Source: Ancylobacter pratisalsi
GTDB lineage: Bacteria; Pseudomonadota; Alphaproteobacteria; Rhizobiales; Xanthobacteraceae
DNA length: 64,000 bases
Assembly (NCBI RefSeq): GCF_010669125.1
Contig: NZ_CP048630.1
Coordinates: 2,616,001 to 2,680,000, forward strand
Reading direction: 5' to 3'
A program made the position numbers and the translations under genes. Shown here in pieces: positions 8,687 to 16,617 of this stretch; position 1 is the first letter of the stretch, and each line of letters starts with the position of its first letter. The notes beneath the pieces were generated by a model. It saw nothing but the letters and a program-made list of their open reading frames with translations. It had not been told where the DNA came from and searched no databases.

Positions 8687-10618
8687 GTGCTCGACAGCAC
8701 GAATACCGAACCGGCGGACGAAGCGACGTCTTCGCCCGGCAAGCCGACGGATGCCGTCGCGCCCGAGCAGGTTCGGCGTGCTCTCGCGAACGTGCTGGAG
8801 TCGGAGGAACTGAGTTCCTCGCCACAGCTCTCGAACATTCTGCGCTTTGTCGTCGAGGCGACCCTGGAAGGCCGACGCGACGCCATCAAGGGATATACGA
8901 TCGCGGTCGAGGCGCTGGGGCGCGACGCTTCCTTCGATCCGCAGGCGGACCCCATCGTGCGGGTGGAGGCGACGCGGCTGCGCCGGGCGCTGGAACGCTA
9001 CTACGCCGGTGCCGGCACGGGTGACGAGATCGAGATCGTGGTGCCGCGTGGCAGTTACGTGCCACTGTTCGTGCCGCGCCGCCTGACAGACACGTCCCGC
9101 GCCGAGCTGGCGGCGGTCGATGCCGAGAACGCGCTCGCGCCGCCGGGCCCCCCGGACAGGCCTGCGGACGTTGCCCCGGTCCGGGTCGCACCTTCTCCCC
9201 GCCGCTGGTGGAAACCGCAGGCGGTTGCCGTCTCGGTGCTGATTCTCCTTGCCACCGTCGTGCTCGCGGGCCTCGTGGTCGAGACGGTCGATCCGATGGC
9301 CTGGCGGGCGCTGGTTTCCGGGGTGGCCTGGCATCCACTCGAACGTACCAACCGGCTGGGCATGCCCATGGTCGAGGTGCGCCCCTTCGACAGCACCGGC
9401 GGCGCGCCGCTGCCGCCCAGCGAGATCACCCGCAGCGCCGGGGTGGTGACCAGCGGCGAGTTCACGGCCCGCGCGATCGAAGTGCGGGTGCGGGACGCGC
9501 TGGCGCGCTTCGACATGCTCGACGTGCTCGCCAGCCCGGAGGCCCGGCCCGCCGTGAGCTGCGGCGCCGGGGGTGTTTCCCCGCATTCGGCCTTCGCGCT
9601 TGGCGGGCTGGTGGAAAACCATGAGGATGGCAGCCTGTCGGTGCTGCTCCGGCTTTCCGACCTGTGCGACGGCACGATTGTCTGGTCGCGCGAGTTCGAC
9701 AGCCTGAAGCCGGGACAGGATCCTTCCGCGACCGAGGTGTCGCTGGTGCGCGACATCATGGCGGCCATCGCCGAACCCTATGGCGTGATTCAAGCCAGAG
9801 CCCGCGCCCGCGTTACCGCTTCCGGCGGCCCGGAGAAGGCCGGTCCCTATGGCTGCGTGCTCGAGGCCTATTCCTACTGGCGCAGCTATCTTCCCGCCGA
9901 CCATGAACGTGCCCGCCAGTGCCTCGAAGGGATCGTCGCCACCGACAGCACCTTCGCACTTGGCTATGCCTTGCTGGCGGAGCTCCATCTCGATGAAATC
10001 CGTAACGGCGTGGAGGCCCGGCCCGGCCCTCCGGCGCTGAGCCGGGCGCTGGCCGCCGCCGAACAGGCGGTCGAGCTGGCCCCGACCAGCGCCTATGCCC
10101 GCCGCGTGCTGATGGACGTCCACTTCTTCCGGGGCGAGCGTTCCGCCGCGATCTCCTCCGGCGAGACGGCGGTGACCCTCAATCCCTACGATGTCGACGT
10201 GCTGGCCGATTTCGCCGGACGCCTGATCGCGCTGGGGGAGCTCGATCGCGGAGAGGCGATGCTGGCAACGGCGAGCGCGGCCGCGCCCGGCATGCCCCCA
10301 TGGGTGGATTTCCACCGCGTCATCGCCGCCTATCTGCGCGGGGACGCACCGGGCGCGGCTGCCGCCGCGGACCAGCTCATGGGCGATGGCTACGCGCCGG
10401 GCCTGCTGGCCCGGGCGCTTGCCAGCAACATGGCCGGTGAGCACGAGGCGGCGCAGTCGGACCTGCGCAAGCTGGTACAGATCGCGCCGGCCTGGCAGAC
10501 CGAGCCGGAGGCGATGATCGAGCGTTTCTTCCCTGCCCCCGCGGTGGCGAAGCGGGTGAAGGCGGACCTCGCCGCGGCGGGGCTGCCCATCGTCAAATCC
10601 TCCGCTGCGGCGGATTGA
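8687..10618 (+). CDS. Single-pass membrane TPR protein with adenylate-cyclase-associated N-terminal domain
   Basis: This is a 643-residue protein of unknown function. Residues ~25-130 form a domain containing FDPQADPIVRVEATRLRRAL and VPRGSYVPLF, which I know from rhizobial proteins annotated as adenylate cyclases or TPR proteins. It may bind DNA or act as a signalling module. One transmembrane helix spans ~178-200 after a proline-rich linker. The C-terminal ~440 residues are likely periplasmic, with helical TPR-like repeats from ~370 on. No cyclase catalytic domain is present. The start is a GTG at 8687 with AGAGGAA eight bases before it. It precedes the aminophosphonate gene pair on the same strand; a functional link is only suggested by proximity. 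Confidence 0.75.
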   Translation: MLDSTNTEPADEATSSPGKPTDAVAPEQVRRALANVLESEELSSSPQLSNILRFVVEATLEGRRDAIKGYTIAVEALGRDASFDPQADPIVRVEATRLRRALERYYAGAGTGDEIEIVVPRGSYVPLFVPRRLTDTSRAELAAVDAENALAPPGPPDRPADVAPVRVAPSPRRWWKPQAVAVSVLILLATVVLAGLVVETVDPMAWRALVSGVAWHPLERTNRLGMPMVEVRPFDSTGGAPLPPSEITRSAGVVTSGEFTARAIEVRVRDALARFDMLDVLASPEARPAVSCGAGGVSPHSAFALGGLVENHEDGSLSVLLRLSDLCDGTIVWSREFDSLKPGQDPSATEVSLVRDIMAAIAEPYGVIQARARARVTASGGPEKAGPYGCVLEAYSYWRSYLPADHERARQCLEGIVATDSTFALGYALLAELHLDEIRNGVEARPGPPALSRALAAAEQAVELAPTSAYARRVLMDVHFFRGERSAAISSGETAVTLNPYDVDVLADFAGRLIALGELDRGEAMLATASAAAPGMPPWVDFHRVIAAYLRGDAPGAAAAADQLMGDGYAPGLLARALASNMAGEHEAAQSDLRKLVQIAPAWQTEPEAMIERFFPAPAVAKRVKADLAAAGLPIVKSSAAAD

Positions 10619-10623
10619 CCGCT

Positions 10624-10641
10624 GCGGCGCGAAAGCGCCGC
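10624..10641 (+). terminator. GNRA-loop hairpin after the TPR gene
   Basis: GCGGCGC-GAAA-GCGCCGC is a perfect 7-bp stem with a GAAA tetraloop, six bases after the TPR stop. No T-run follows. It probably marks the transcript's 3' end and separates the TPR gene from the downstream oxidase gene. Confidence 0.45.
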
Positions 10642-10741
10642 CAGCCACCATCGTTCCGTGGCGGGCAGGACGCGAACCGGCTAGAAGGCTATGCCATTTC
10701 CCGGCGGGCGCCTGCCGCCCGCTCCTGCCAGCGGACCCGCC

Positions 10742-11860
10742 ATGTCGGACAGCTTTGATCTCGCCATTGTCGGTGCCGGCGTCGTCGGCCTCGGCCACGC
10801 CCTGGCCGCGCTCAGGCGCGGTTTGAGAGTTGTGGTTGTCGATCGCGATGCCCGCGCCAACGGCGCCTCGGTACGCAACTTCGGCTTCGTCACCGTGACC
10901 GGCCAGCAGCGCGGCGAGTGCTGGCGGCGGGCGATGCGGTCGCGCGATATCTGGGCGGAGGTGGCCCCGCAGGCGGGAATCGAGATCGTCCATCGCGGCC
11001 TGCTGGTCGCGGTGCGCCGGCCGGAGGCGGTGCCGGTGCTCGATGCCTTCATGGCGACCGAGATGGGCGAGGGCTGTGCCCGGCTTTCTCCCGACGAGGC
11101 CCGTGCCCGGCTGCCGGCGCTGAAAGGCGAGGTGACGGGCGCGTTGTGGAGCCCGCATGATTTGCGGGTCGAATCGCGCGACGCGATCCCCCGGCTTGCC
11201 GCCTGGCTGGAGACCAAGGGCGTTACCTTCCGCCGCGAAACCGCCGTTACCGGCGTGGAACCGGGTCGGATCGACACCTCGGGCGGCCCGGTCCGGGCTT
11301 CGCGGATCGTGGTGGCGCCGGGCGATGATTTTCATACCCTGCTGGACGGGCGCTTTGCGCCCTATGGCCTGACCCGCTGCAAGCTTCATATGCTCCGCGT
11401 CGTCGATCCGGGCGTGGGAACGCTGCCGGGCTCGGTGATGACCGACCTCTCGCTGGGGCGGTATCTGGGCTATGCGGAGCTGCCGGAAGCCGAGCCGCTG
11501 AAGCGGCGGCTGGCGGCCGAGCAGGCCGACCATCTCGCCAACGGCGTTCATCTCATTGTCGTGCAGTCGGGCGACGGTTCGCTCATTGTCGGCGACAGCC
11601 ATCATTACGATGCCACGCCCGACCCCTTTGCGCCCGAGCATGTCGACGACCTGATTCTCGACGAATATGCCGCGCTGTTCGGGCGGGGACCGGAGCGGGT
11701 GGTCGAGCGCTGGACCGGCACCTATGCGTCGGCACCGGACCGGCTGGCCTTCATCGACCGGCCGGACCCCGCTATCCGCCTCGTGGTGGTGACCAGCGGC
11801 ACCGGCGCCTCCACGGGCTTCGCCATCGCGGAAGAGGCGGTGGCCGAGCTTTTCGACTGA
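10742..11860 (+). CDS. FAD-dependent amine oxidoreductase of the phosphonate-associated DAO subfamily (TIGR03364-like)
   Basis: This 372-residue flavoprotein has an N-terminal Rossmann motif (AIVGAGVVGLGHA at 8-20), the VVVDRD end of the second strand, and a C-terminal FAD-closing segment (TSGTGASTGFAIAEEA). It matches the DAO-fold clade found beside phosphonatases, which is proposed to deaminate aminophosphonates such as 2-aminoethylphosphonate or close relatives to an aldehyde. The next gene, 21 bases on, encodes phosphonoacetaldehyde hydrolase. The pair would thus turn an aminophosphonate into phosphonoacetaldehyde, then acetaldehyde and phosphate, without the usual PhnW transaminase. I start at 10742 (MSDSFDLAIVGAG), the family-typical N-terminus; an upstream ATG at 10691 is less likely. 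Confidence 0.85.
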   Translation: MSDSFDLAIVGAGVVGLGHALAALRRGLRVVVVDRDARANGASVRNFGFVTVTGQQRGECWRRAMRSRDIWAEVAPQAGIEIVHRGLLVAVRRPEAVPVLDAFMATEMGEGCARLSPDEARARLPALKGEVTGALWSPHDLRVESRDAIPRLAAWLETKGVTFRRETAVTGVEPGRIDTSGGPVRASRIVVAPGDDFHTLLDGRFAPYGLTRCKLHMLRVVDPGVGTLPGSVMTDLSLGRYLGYAELPEAEPLKRRLAAEQADHLANGVHLIVVQSGDGSLIVGDSHHYDATPDPFAPEHVDDLILDEYAALFGRGPERVVERWTGTYASAPDRLAFIDRPDPAIRLVVVTSGTGASTGFAIAEEAVAELFD

Positions 11861-11881
11861 TCTCTGCGGCGAGGAACCCAT

Positions 11882-12679
11882 ATGCTCAAGGCGCTCATTC
11901 TGGACTGGGCCGGCACGGCGGTCGATTTCGGCTCCCGGGCGCCGATGGGGGCGTTTGTCGAGGCCTTCGCGCAGGTGGGGATCGAGATCTCCATTTCCGA
12001 GGCGCGCGGGCCGATGGGCCTGCCCAAGCGCGACCATGTGGCGACGCTGATCTACAGCCCGGAGATTGCCGCGCGCTGGCAGGCCGCCCATGGCGCGGCG
12101 CCGACCGAAGCCGATGTCGACCGGGTGCTGGCGATCTTCGAACCGCTGAATGTCGAGGTGATCCCGCGGCACGCCGACCTTATTCCCGGCCTTCTGGACG
12201 TGGTGGGCGAGGCGCGCCGGCGGGGCATGAAAATCGGTTCCACGACGGGCTATACCCGCCCGATCATGGAGAAGCTGATGCCGCTCGCGGCCGAGGCGGG
12301 CTACGCGCCGGACAATGTAGTGTGCGCCGGGGACCTCTCCGCCGGGCGGCCATCCCCGCTGATGATGTACCGCACCTTCGCCGATCTCGGCGTGTGGCCG
12401 CCCTCGGCCTGCGTCAAGCTCGACGACACCGAGCCGGGCATCGCCGAGGGACTGGCGGCGGGCACGTGGACGGTGGGGCTGGCGCTTTCCGGCAATGCGG
12501 CCGGTCTGTCGCGCGAGGAACTCGTCGCCCTGTCGCCGGATGAGCGCGCGGCGCTGCGGGCCCGGGCCAGCGCCCGTCTGTTCGCGGCGGGGGCGCATTT
12601 CGTGATCGACAGCGTGGCGGACCTGCTGCCGGTGCTGGATGCCATCGAAGCCCGCCTTACGGCGGGGCTTCGACCCTGA
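11882..12679 (+). CDS. phnX: Phosphonoacetaldehyde hydrolase (phosphonatase)
   Basis: This 265-residue HAD-superfamily enzyme cleaves the C-P bond of phosphonoacetaldehyde to acetaldehyde and phosphate. The nucleophile D8 sits in LDWAGTAVDFGS and the Schiff-base lysine K49 in MGLPKRDHV, both diagnostic of phosphonatase among HAD proteins. The GSTTGYTRPIM and KLDDTEPGIAEG segments supply the other HAD motifs. Length is normal. It follows the FAD oxidoreductase by 21 bases and was probably co-transcribed with it. The last codons (EARLTAGLRP) lie inside the first copy of a ~40-bp hairpin repeat that continues past the stop, so its extreme C-terminus has been shaped by the repeat. Confidence 0.93.
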   Translation: MLKALILDWAGTAVDFGSRAPMGAFVEAFAQVGIEISISEARGPMGLPKRDHVATLIYSPEIAARWQAAHGAAPTEADVDRVLAIFEPLNVEVIPRHADLIPGLLDVVGEARRRGMKIGSTTGYTRPIMEKLMPLAAEAGYAPDNVVCAGDLSAGRPSPLMMYRTFADLGVWPPSACVKLDDTEPGIAEGLAAGTWTVGLALSGNAAGLSREELVALSPDERAALRARASARLFAAGAHFVIDSVADLLPVLDAIEARLTAGLRP

Positions 12680-12790
12680 GAGTGCCTTGGCCCGCCTTAC
12701 GGCGGTGCTTCGACCCTGAGTGCACTTGGCCCGCCCTGCAGTGGGGCTTCGACCCTGAGCGAACTTTGGCCCGCCTTGCGGCGGGGTTTT
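12651..12790 (+). repeat. Four-copy ~40-bp tandem repeat of hairpins overlapping the phnX stop
   Basis: Copies begin at 12651, 12691, 12730 and 12770 (period 39-40). Each starts with CCCGCC, then a 4-5-base loop and a GGCGGGG-like arm (degenerate in copy 3, CCCGCCCTGCAGTGGGG), followed in copies 1-3 by CTTCGACCCTGAG. Copy 1 encodes the last phnX codons; the other three are intergenic. The fourth ends in TTTT. It looks like an expanded transcription terminator between phnX and hisS. Confidence 0.85.
12770..12790 (+). terminator. Likely intrinsic terminator (fourth repeat copy)
   Basis: CCCGCC-TTGC-GGCGGG followed by G and TTTT (12787-12790): a 6-bp GC stem, 4-base loop and short T-run on the plus strand, downstream of phnX. 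Confidence 0.55.
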
Positions 12791-12901
12791 GGCGCTTTCC
12801 GAGGGGCTGGGGCTCCGTGGGGTTGGGGCGCGGTGGTTGCCGGTTGGCCAGCCATCCTCTAAACCGCGCGCCGGACCCGTGCTCAAGGAATGGCGCCCAT
12901 C

Positions 12902-14515
12902 ATGGCCAAGGACAAGCCCAGCAAACTCAAGGCGCGCTCGCCGCGCGGCTTCGCCGATCGCGGGCCGGCGGAACTGGCCGCGACGCGGACCATGCTGGAG
13001 ACCATCCGCAAGGTCTATGAGCTCTATGGCTTCGAGGCGCTGGAGACGCCCTTCGTCGAGTACACCGACGCCCTCGGCAAGTTCCTGCCCGATCAGGACC
13101 GGCCCAATGAGGGGGTGTTCTCGTTCCAGGACGACGACGACCAGTGGCTGAGCCTGCGCTATGACCTGACCGCGCCGCTGGCCCGCCATGTGGCGGAGAA
13201 TTTCCAGGACATCGCCAAGCCGTTCCGCAGCTACCGCGCCGGCTGGGTGTTCCGCAACGAGAAGCCCGGCCCCGGCCGCTTCCGCCAGTTCATGCAGTTC
13301 GACGCCGACACGGTGGGCGCCCCCACCGTCGCCGCCGACGCCGAGATCTGCATGATGGCCGCCGACACGCTGGAAGCGCTGGGCATTCCGCGCGGCGACT
13401 ATGTGATCAAGGTCAACAACCGCAAGGTGCTGGACGGCGTGCTGGAGGCGATCGGCCTCGGCGGCGACGAGAATGCCGGGCGCCGCCTGACCGTGCTGCG
13501 CGCCATCGACAAGTTCGACAAGGTCGGCGTTGAGGGCGTGCGCGATCTGCTGGGCGAGGGGCGCTGGGAGAACCCGGAGGCCAAGAGCGGCGACTTCACC
13601 AAGGGGGCGGGGCTGGATGAGCGCCAAATCAACTCACTTGAGCTTTTCTACCTCGGATACGCTCAACATCCGCAGGAACTGTTCATGGTGGCGCGGGATG
13701 CCGCTGCGGATGACGATTATTCAGTTCTCACCGACAATGGCTTAACGGCCTTCCCTTCTAACTCGCTTCAGCTTGCGACTTATCTCGAGCGCTTTCCTGA
13801 AGGGCACCCCGCTCATGAAGGTTTTAAAGAGCTGAAGGCGATCAGCGATCTGGTTCGAGCAGCCGGCTATGGGACCAACCGAATTCGTATGGACGTATCC
13901 GTTGTGCGCGGTCTCGAATATTACACCGGCCCGGTCTTCGAGGCGGAGCTGACCTTCGAGGTGAAGGACGAGAAGGACCGCCCGGTGCGGTTCGGTTCGG
14001 TTGGCGGCGGCGGGCGGTATGACGGGCTGGTCGGGCGCTTCCGGGGGGAAGCGGTGCCGGCGACCGGATTTTCCATCGGCGTCTCGCGGCTCGCCTCGGC
14101 GCTGTCCTATCTCAAGGAGAAGGACGCGGCGCCGGACTACGGCCCGGTGGTGGTCGTGGTGATGGATCGCGACCAGAGCGCCCATTACATGAAGCTGGTG
14201 GGGATGCTGCGCCAGGCCGGCATCCGCGCCGAGATGTATCTCGGCAACCCGAAGAATCTGGGCAACCAGTTCAAATATGCCGACCGGCGCAACTCGCCAT
14301 GCGTGGTGATCCAGGGCTCGGATGAGCGGCAGGCCGGCACCGTGCAGATCAAGGACCTGATCGAGGGCGCCAAGGCCGCGGCGGCGATTACCGACAACAC
14401 CGAGTGGCGCGAGAGCCGGCCGGCGCAGTTCGCCTGCGCGGAGGCCGAGCTGGTGGCGAAGGTGCGTGAGGTGCTGGACCATCACGGCGTGCCCCACGGC
14501 GCGGCGCTCGGCTGA
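12902..14515 (+). CDS. hisS: Histidine--tRNA ligase
   Basis: This 537-residue class II aminoacyl-tRNA synthetase charges tRNA-His. Seen: an alphaproteobacterial N-terminus ([18 protein letters not shown]), motif 2 ([21 protein letters not shown]), His[10 protein letters not shown], motif 3-like [17 protein letters not shown], and a C-terminal anticodon-binding domain. The stretch ~13620-13930 (between motif 2 and HisA) has abruptly different codon use, with TTA, TCA, AAA, TTT and CGA codons rare elsewhere, suggesting a recombined or transferred segment; the frame is intact. The start at 12902 (MAKDKPSK) is preferred; an ATG at 12890 overlaps the AAGGA ribosome-binding-like sequence. Confidence 0.96.
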   Translation: MAKDKPSKLKARSPRGFADRGPAELAATRTMLETIRKVYELYGFEALETPFVEYTDALGKFLPDQDRPNEGVFSFQDDDDQWLSLRYDLTAPLARHVAENFQDIAKPFRSYRAGWVFRNEKPGPGRFRQFMQFDADTVGAPTVAADAEICMMAADTLEALGIPRGDYVIKVNNRKVLDGVLEAIGLGGDENAGRRLTVLRAIDKFDKVGVEGVRDLLGEGRWENPEAKSGDFTKGAGLDERQINSLELFYLGYAQHPQELFMVARDAAADDDYSVLTDNGLTAFPSNSLQLATYLERFPEGHPAHEGFKELKAISDLVRAAGYGTNRIRMDVSVVRGLEYYTGPVFEAELTFEVKDEKDRPVRFGSVGGGGRYDGLVGRFRGEAVPATGFSIGVSRLASALSYLKEKDAAPDYGPVVVVVMDRDQSAHYMKLVGMLRQAGIRAEMYLGNPKNLGNQFKYADRRNSPCVVIQGSDERQAGTVQIKDLIEGAKAAAAITDNTEWRESRPAQFACAEAELVAKVREVLDHHGVPHGAALG

Positions 14516-14536
14516 GACGCGGGCGCACCGCCGCCC

Positions 14537-14764
14537 TTAAAAGCCGTGCAGCGGGCCTTCCACCGAGATCTCGATGCCCTCCAGCGTGGCCTTGCGGTGG
14601 GGGGCGGCCGGCGGGGTGAGCTGAGGCTCGACCTCGGCCTTGAACAGCTTCAGCAGGTCGCGCTGGGCGGTGATGGTGTTGGCCTCGATCCTGAGACGGA
14701 AATCGGCCGGGTTCAGGCCATTGGCCCGGAACCACGCATTCAGTTGTCTCACCGCGTCGTTCAT
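14537..14764 (-). CDS. Small hypothetical protein (75 aa)
   Basis: I do not recognise this 75-residue protein. It begins MNDAVRQLNAWFRANGLNPADFRL, contains an amphipathic helix (AQRDLLKLFKAEVEPQL), and ends in a conserved-looking LEGIEISVEGPLHGF. No signal peptide or membrane segment is seen. Codon use is coding-like, and GGAG nine bases before the ATG supports translation. It converges on hisS (21 bases between stops) and its upstream side faces copy A of the 487-bp repeat, as hslO faces copy B. Its reality is likely but unproven. Confidence 0.6.
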   Translation of the reverse strand: MNDAVRQLNAWFRANGLNPADFRLRIEANTITAQRDLLKLFKAEVEPQLTPPAAPHRKATLEGIEISVEGPLHGF

Positions 14765-14880
14765 CGCCTTCGTCTCCGGTCTTCAAGGCGGGGCATCGCG
14801 CGTGCCCTGCGCCGCGCTCTCAGCCCCGTGCGGCCACGAGATAGGCCCGCCCGCGCGGTTGCGCCAGAGGGCAGGCGCCC

Positions 14881-15367
14881 ACGGCCGCGCGGCTTTCTGC
14901 CGGCGGGCGCGCGGGAGCGCCCGCACCCCTGTCGGGGCCGGGCGGGTGCGGCACGGAGCGCCCGTGAGGAGGGCGCGCGGGGCGCCGGGGCGGAACGCTC
15001 CGGCGGTCGCCTGCACCGTGTGGGTAGAAGGTGGTGCAAGCCTTTCGTCAACCAACCGACGCGCCGCTTCCGGCGCCCCGCACGCGGTGTTTGAGGCTTG
15101 CTCCCTGCGGCCCCCGGAGGACTGACCGTTATTATCCTCCGCTCATGGGACGGCGCTCCGCGTGAACGGCACGCCCGTTCCGGTGGACCGCGGCGATGCG
15201 GCCCGGGAACGCAGGGCTTGGGCCGCCATGGGCGCGAGGTGCGTTATCCCCCACACATGGCCACCGCCCCATCCCGCGCGAGCCGGCCGCTCCGGTTGCG
15301 CCCCCTTGCCGGGACAGGTGAGCCCAGTATCGCCCCACCGCACAGGGGGGCGGATAAGTTTCCTGCG
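14881..15367. repeat. 487-bp dispersed non-coding repeat, copy A (structured element of unknown nature)
   Basis: This segment is ~98-99% identical (about seven differences, including one inserted C) to 51381-51868 in the same orientation, 36.5 kb away. It holds most of the gene-free stretch 14765-15483. ORFs inside it are shadow-like and differ at their ends between copies. It is rich in strong hairpins: GCGGGCGC..GCGCCCGC (14902-14923), CCCCTGTCGGGG, GCGCCG-CTTC-CGGCGC (15061-15076), GGAGGA..TCCTCC (15116-15140), GAACGG..CCGTTC, and a long-range GCAAGCCT / AGGCTTGC pairing (15036 with 15093). It may be a structured RNA, a small non-autonomous mobile element or a shared promoter/leader. No transposase, terminal inverted repeat or tRNA is seen. 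A weak TTGACG-N17-TCTACC promoter reads leftwards from near 15050. Confidence 0.9.
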
Positions 15368-15483
15368 GGAGGGGCGGAAACCATGAACGCGTGCCGAGGG
15401 CTCGCGTGCATGGACCCCGGACGCCCCCTTTGCTAGAAGCGCGCTCACTGACCCACGCCCACCCGTTCCCGATCCGAGGCCCC

Positions 15484-16617
15484 ATGCTCCCCGCGACCAC
15501 CCACGCCGACGAACTGCTCGCGCTCTATGCGCGCGCCGGGTTCGCGCGCGTCGAGCCGCCGGTGCTTCAGCCCGCCGACGCCTTCCTCGACCTTTCCGGC
15601 GAGGAGATGCGGCGCACCATGTTCATCACCACCGACCCGGACGGGCGCGAGCTGTGCCTGCGGCCCGACCTGACGCTGCCGGTGTGCCGCCATTTCATCG
15701 ACGACGGCGCCGGCCAGCCGCGCGACTTCGCCTATCTCGGCCCGGTGTTCCGCTCCGACGTGCCAAGCGGCGAGGTGCTGCAGGCGGGCGTGGAATCCTT
15801 CGGCCGGCTCGACCGCGAGGCGGCGGACGCTGAACTGCTGGCGCTGGGGCTGGAGACGGCCGCGCTGTGGGGCGTGATCGATCCACTGATCCGGCTTGGC
15901 GATGCCGGGCTGTTCGCCACCCTTCTGCAGGCGCTGGACCTGCCGCCGGGCTGGCGCCGACGCCTGATCAAGGATTTCGCGCTCTCGGGCGGCATCGGCG
16001 CGGATCTGGCCACGCTCAAGGGGCGGCCGGAGGCCAACGGGGCGGGCGCCTATGCCGGCGTGCTCTCGGCGTTCGCCGGCTCCGACCCGGCGGCGGCGCA
16101 CGCGCTGGTGACGGATCTGCTCTCGATTGCCGGCATCTCGACGGTGGGCGGGCGCTCGGTTTCGGAGATCGCCGAGCGCTTTCTTGAACAGGCCGCCCCC
16201 GGCGACGCCGAAGGCGTGTCGCCCGAGAAGGTCGCGGTGATCGAGGCCTATCTCGCCATTACCGGCAATCCCGATGCGGCGGCGCGGGGGCTGCGCACGC
16301 TGGCGGCCGACGCCGGGCTGGAGCTTTCCGGGGCGATCGACGCGTTCGAGAGCCGCACCAATTTCATCGCGGCTCAGGGCATCGCGGTGGAGCGGCTGAA
16401 TTTCGCCGCCGCCTTCGGACGCCCGCTCGACTACTACACCGGCATGGTGTTCGAACTGCACGAGAACGGCGAGGGCCACGACGTGCTTTCCGCGCCGCTG
16501 GTGGCGGGGGGGCGCTATGACGGCCTGCTGGCACGGCTGGGCGCGCCGGTGCCGGTGCCGGCGGTGGGGTTCGCGGTCTGGCTCGGCCGGCTTGATGCCG
16601 CGGAGGCACGCATATGA
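15484..16617 (+). CDS. hisZ: ATP phosphoribosyltransferase regulatory subunit
   Basis: HisZ is a catalytically inactive histidyl-tRNA-synthetase paralogue that activates HisG in the first step of histidine synthesis. The 377-residue protein keeps class II synthetase features ([39 protein letters not shown]) but lacks the anticodon domain. The start at 15484 is preferred over the upstream ATG at 15391 because family N-termini begin near TTHADELL, and GAGG lies just before it. It overlaps hisG by four bases (ATGA), so the two subunits are translationally coupled. Confidence 0.94.
   Translation: MLPATTHADELLALYARAGFARVEPPVLQPADAFLDLSGEEMRRTMFITTDPDGRELCLRPDLTLPVCRHFIDDGAGQPRDFAYLGPVFRSDVPSGEVLQAGVESFGRLDREAADAELLALGLETAALWGVIDPLIRLGDAGLFATLLQALDLPPGWRRRLIKDFALSGGIGADLATLKGRPEANGAGAYAGVLSAFAGSDPAAAHALVTDLLSIAGISTVGGRSVSEIAERFLEQAAPGDAEGVSPEKVAVIEAYLAITGNPDAAARGLRTLAADAGLELSGAIDAFESRTNFIAAQGIAVERLNFAAAFGRPLDYYTGMVFELHENGEGHDVLSAPLVAGGRYDGLLARLGAPVPVPAVGFAVWLGRLDAAEARI

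Noticed and set aside
8624..13627. A 1667-codon minus-strand open frame opposite the TPR, oxidase, phnX and hisS genes
   Set aside because: It is antisense to four well-supported genes, is rich in Arg/His/Gly typical of the complement of GC-biased codons, and shows no domain.
14783..15055. A minus-strand frame (MVDERLAPPSTHTVQ...) in both copies of the 487-bp repeat
   Set aside because: Starts with TTG, has no ribosome site, is Arg/Pro/Ala-rich, and its C-terminus diverges where the repeat ends. I keep the repeat as non-coding, with some doubt.
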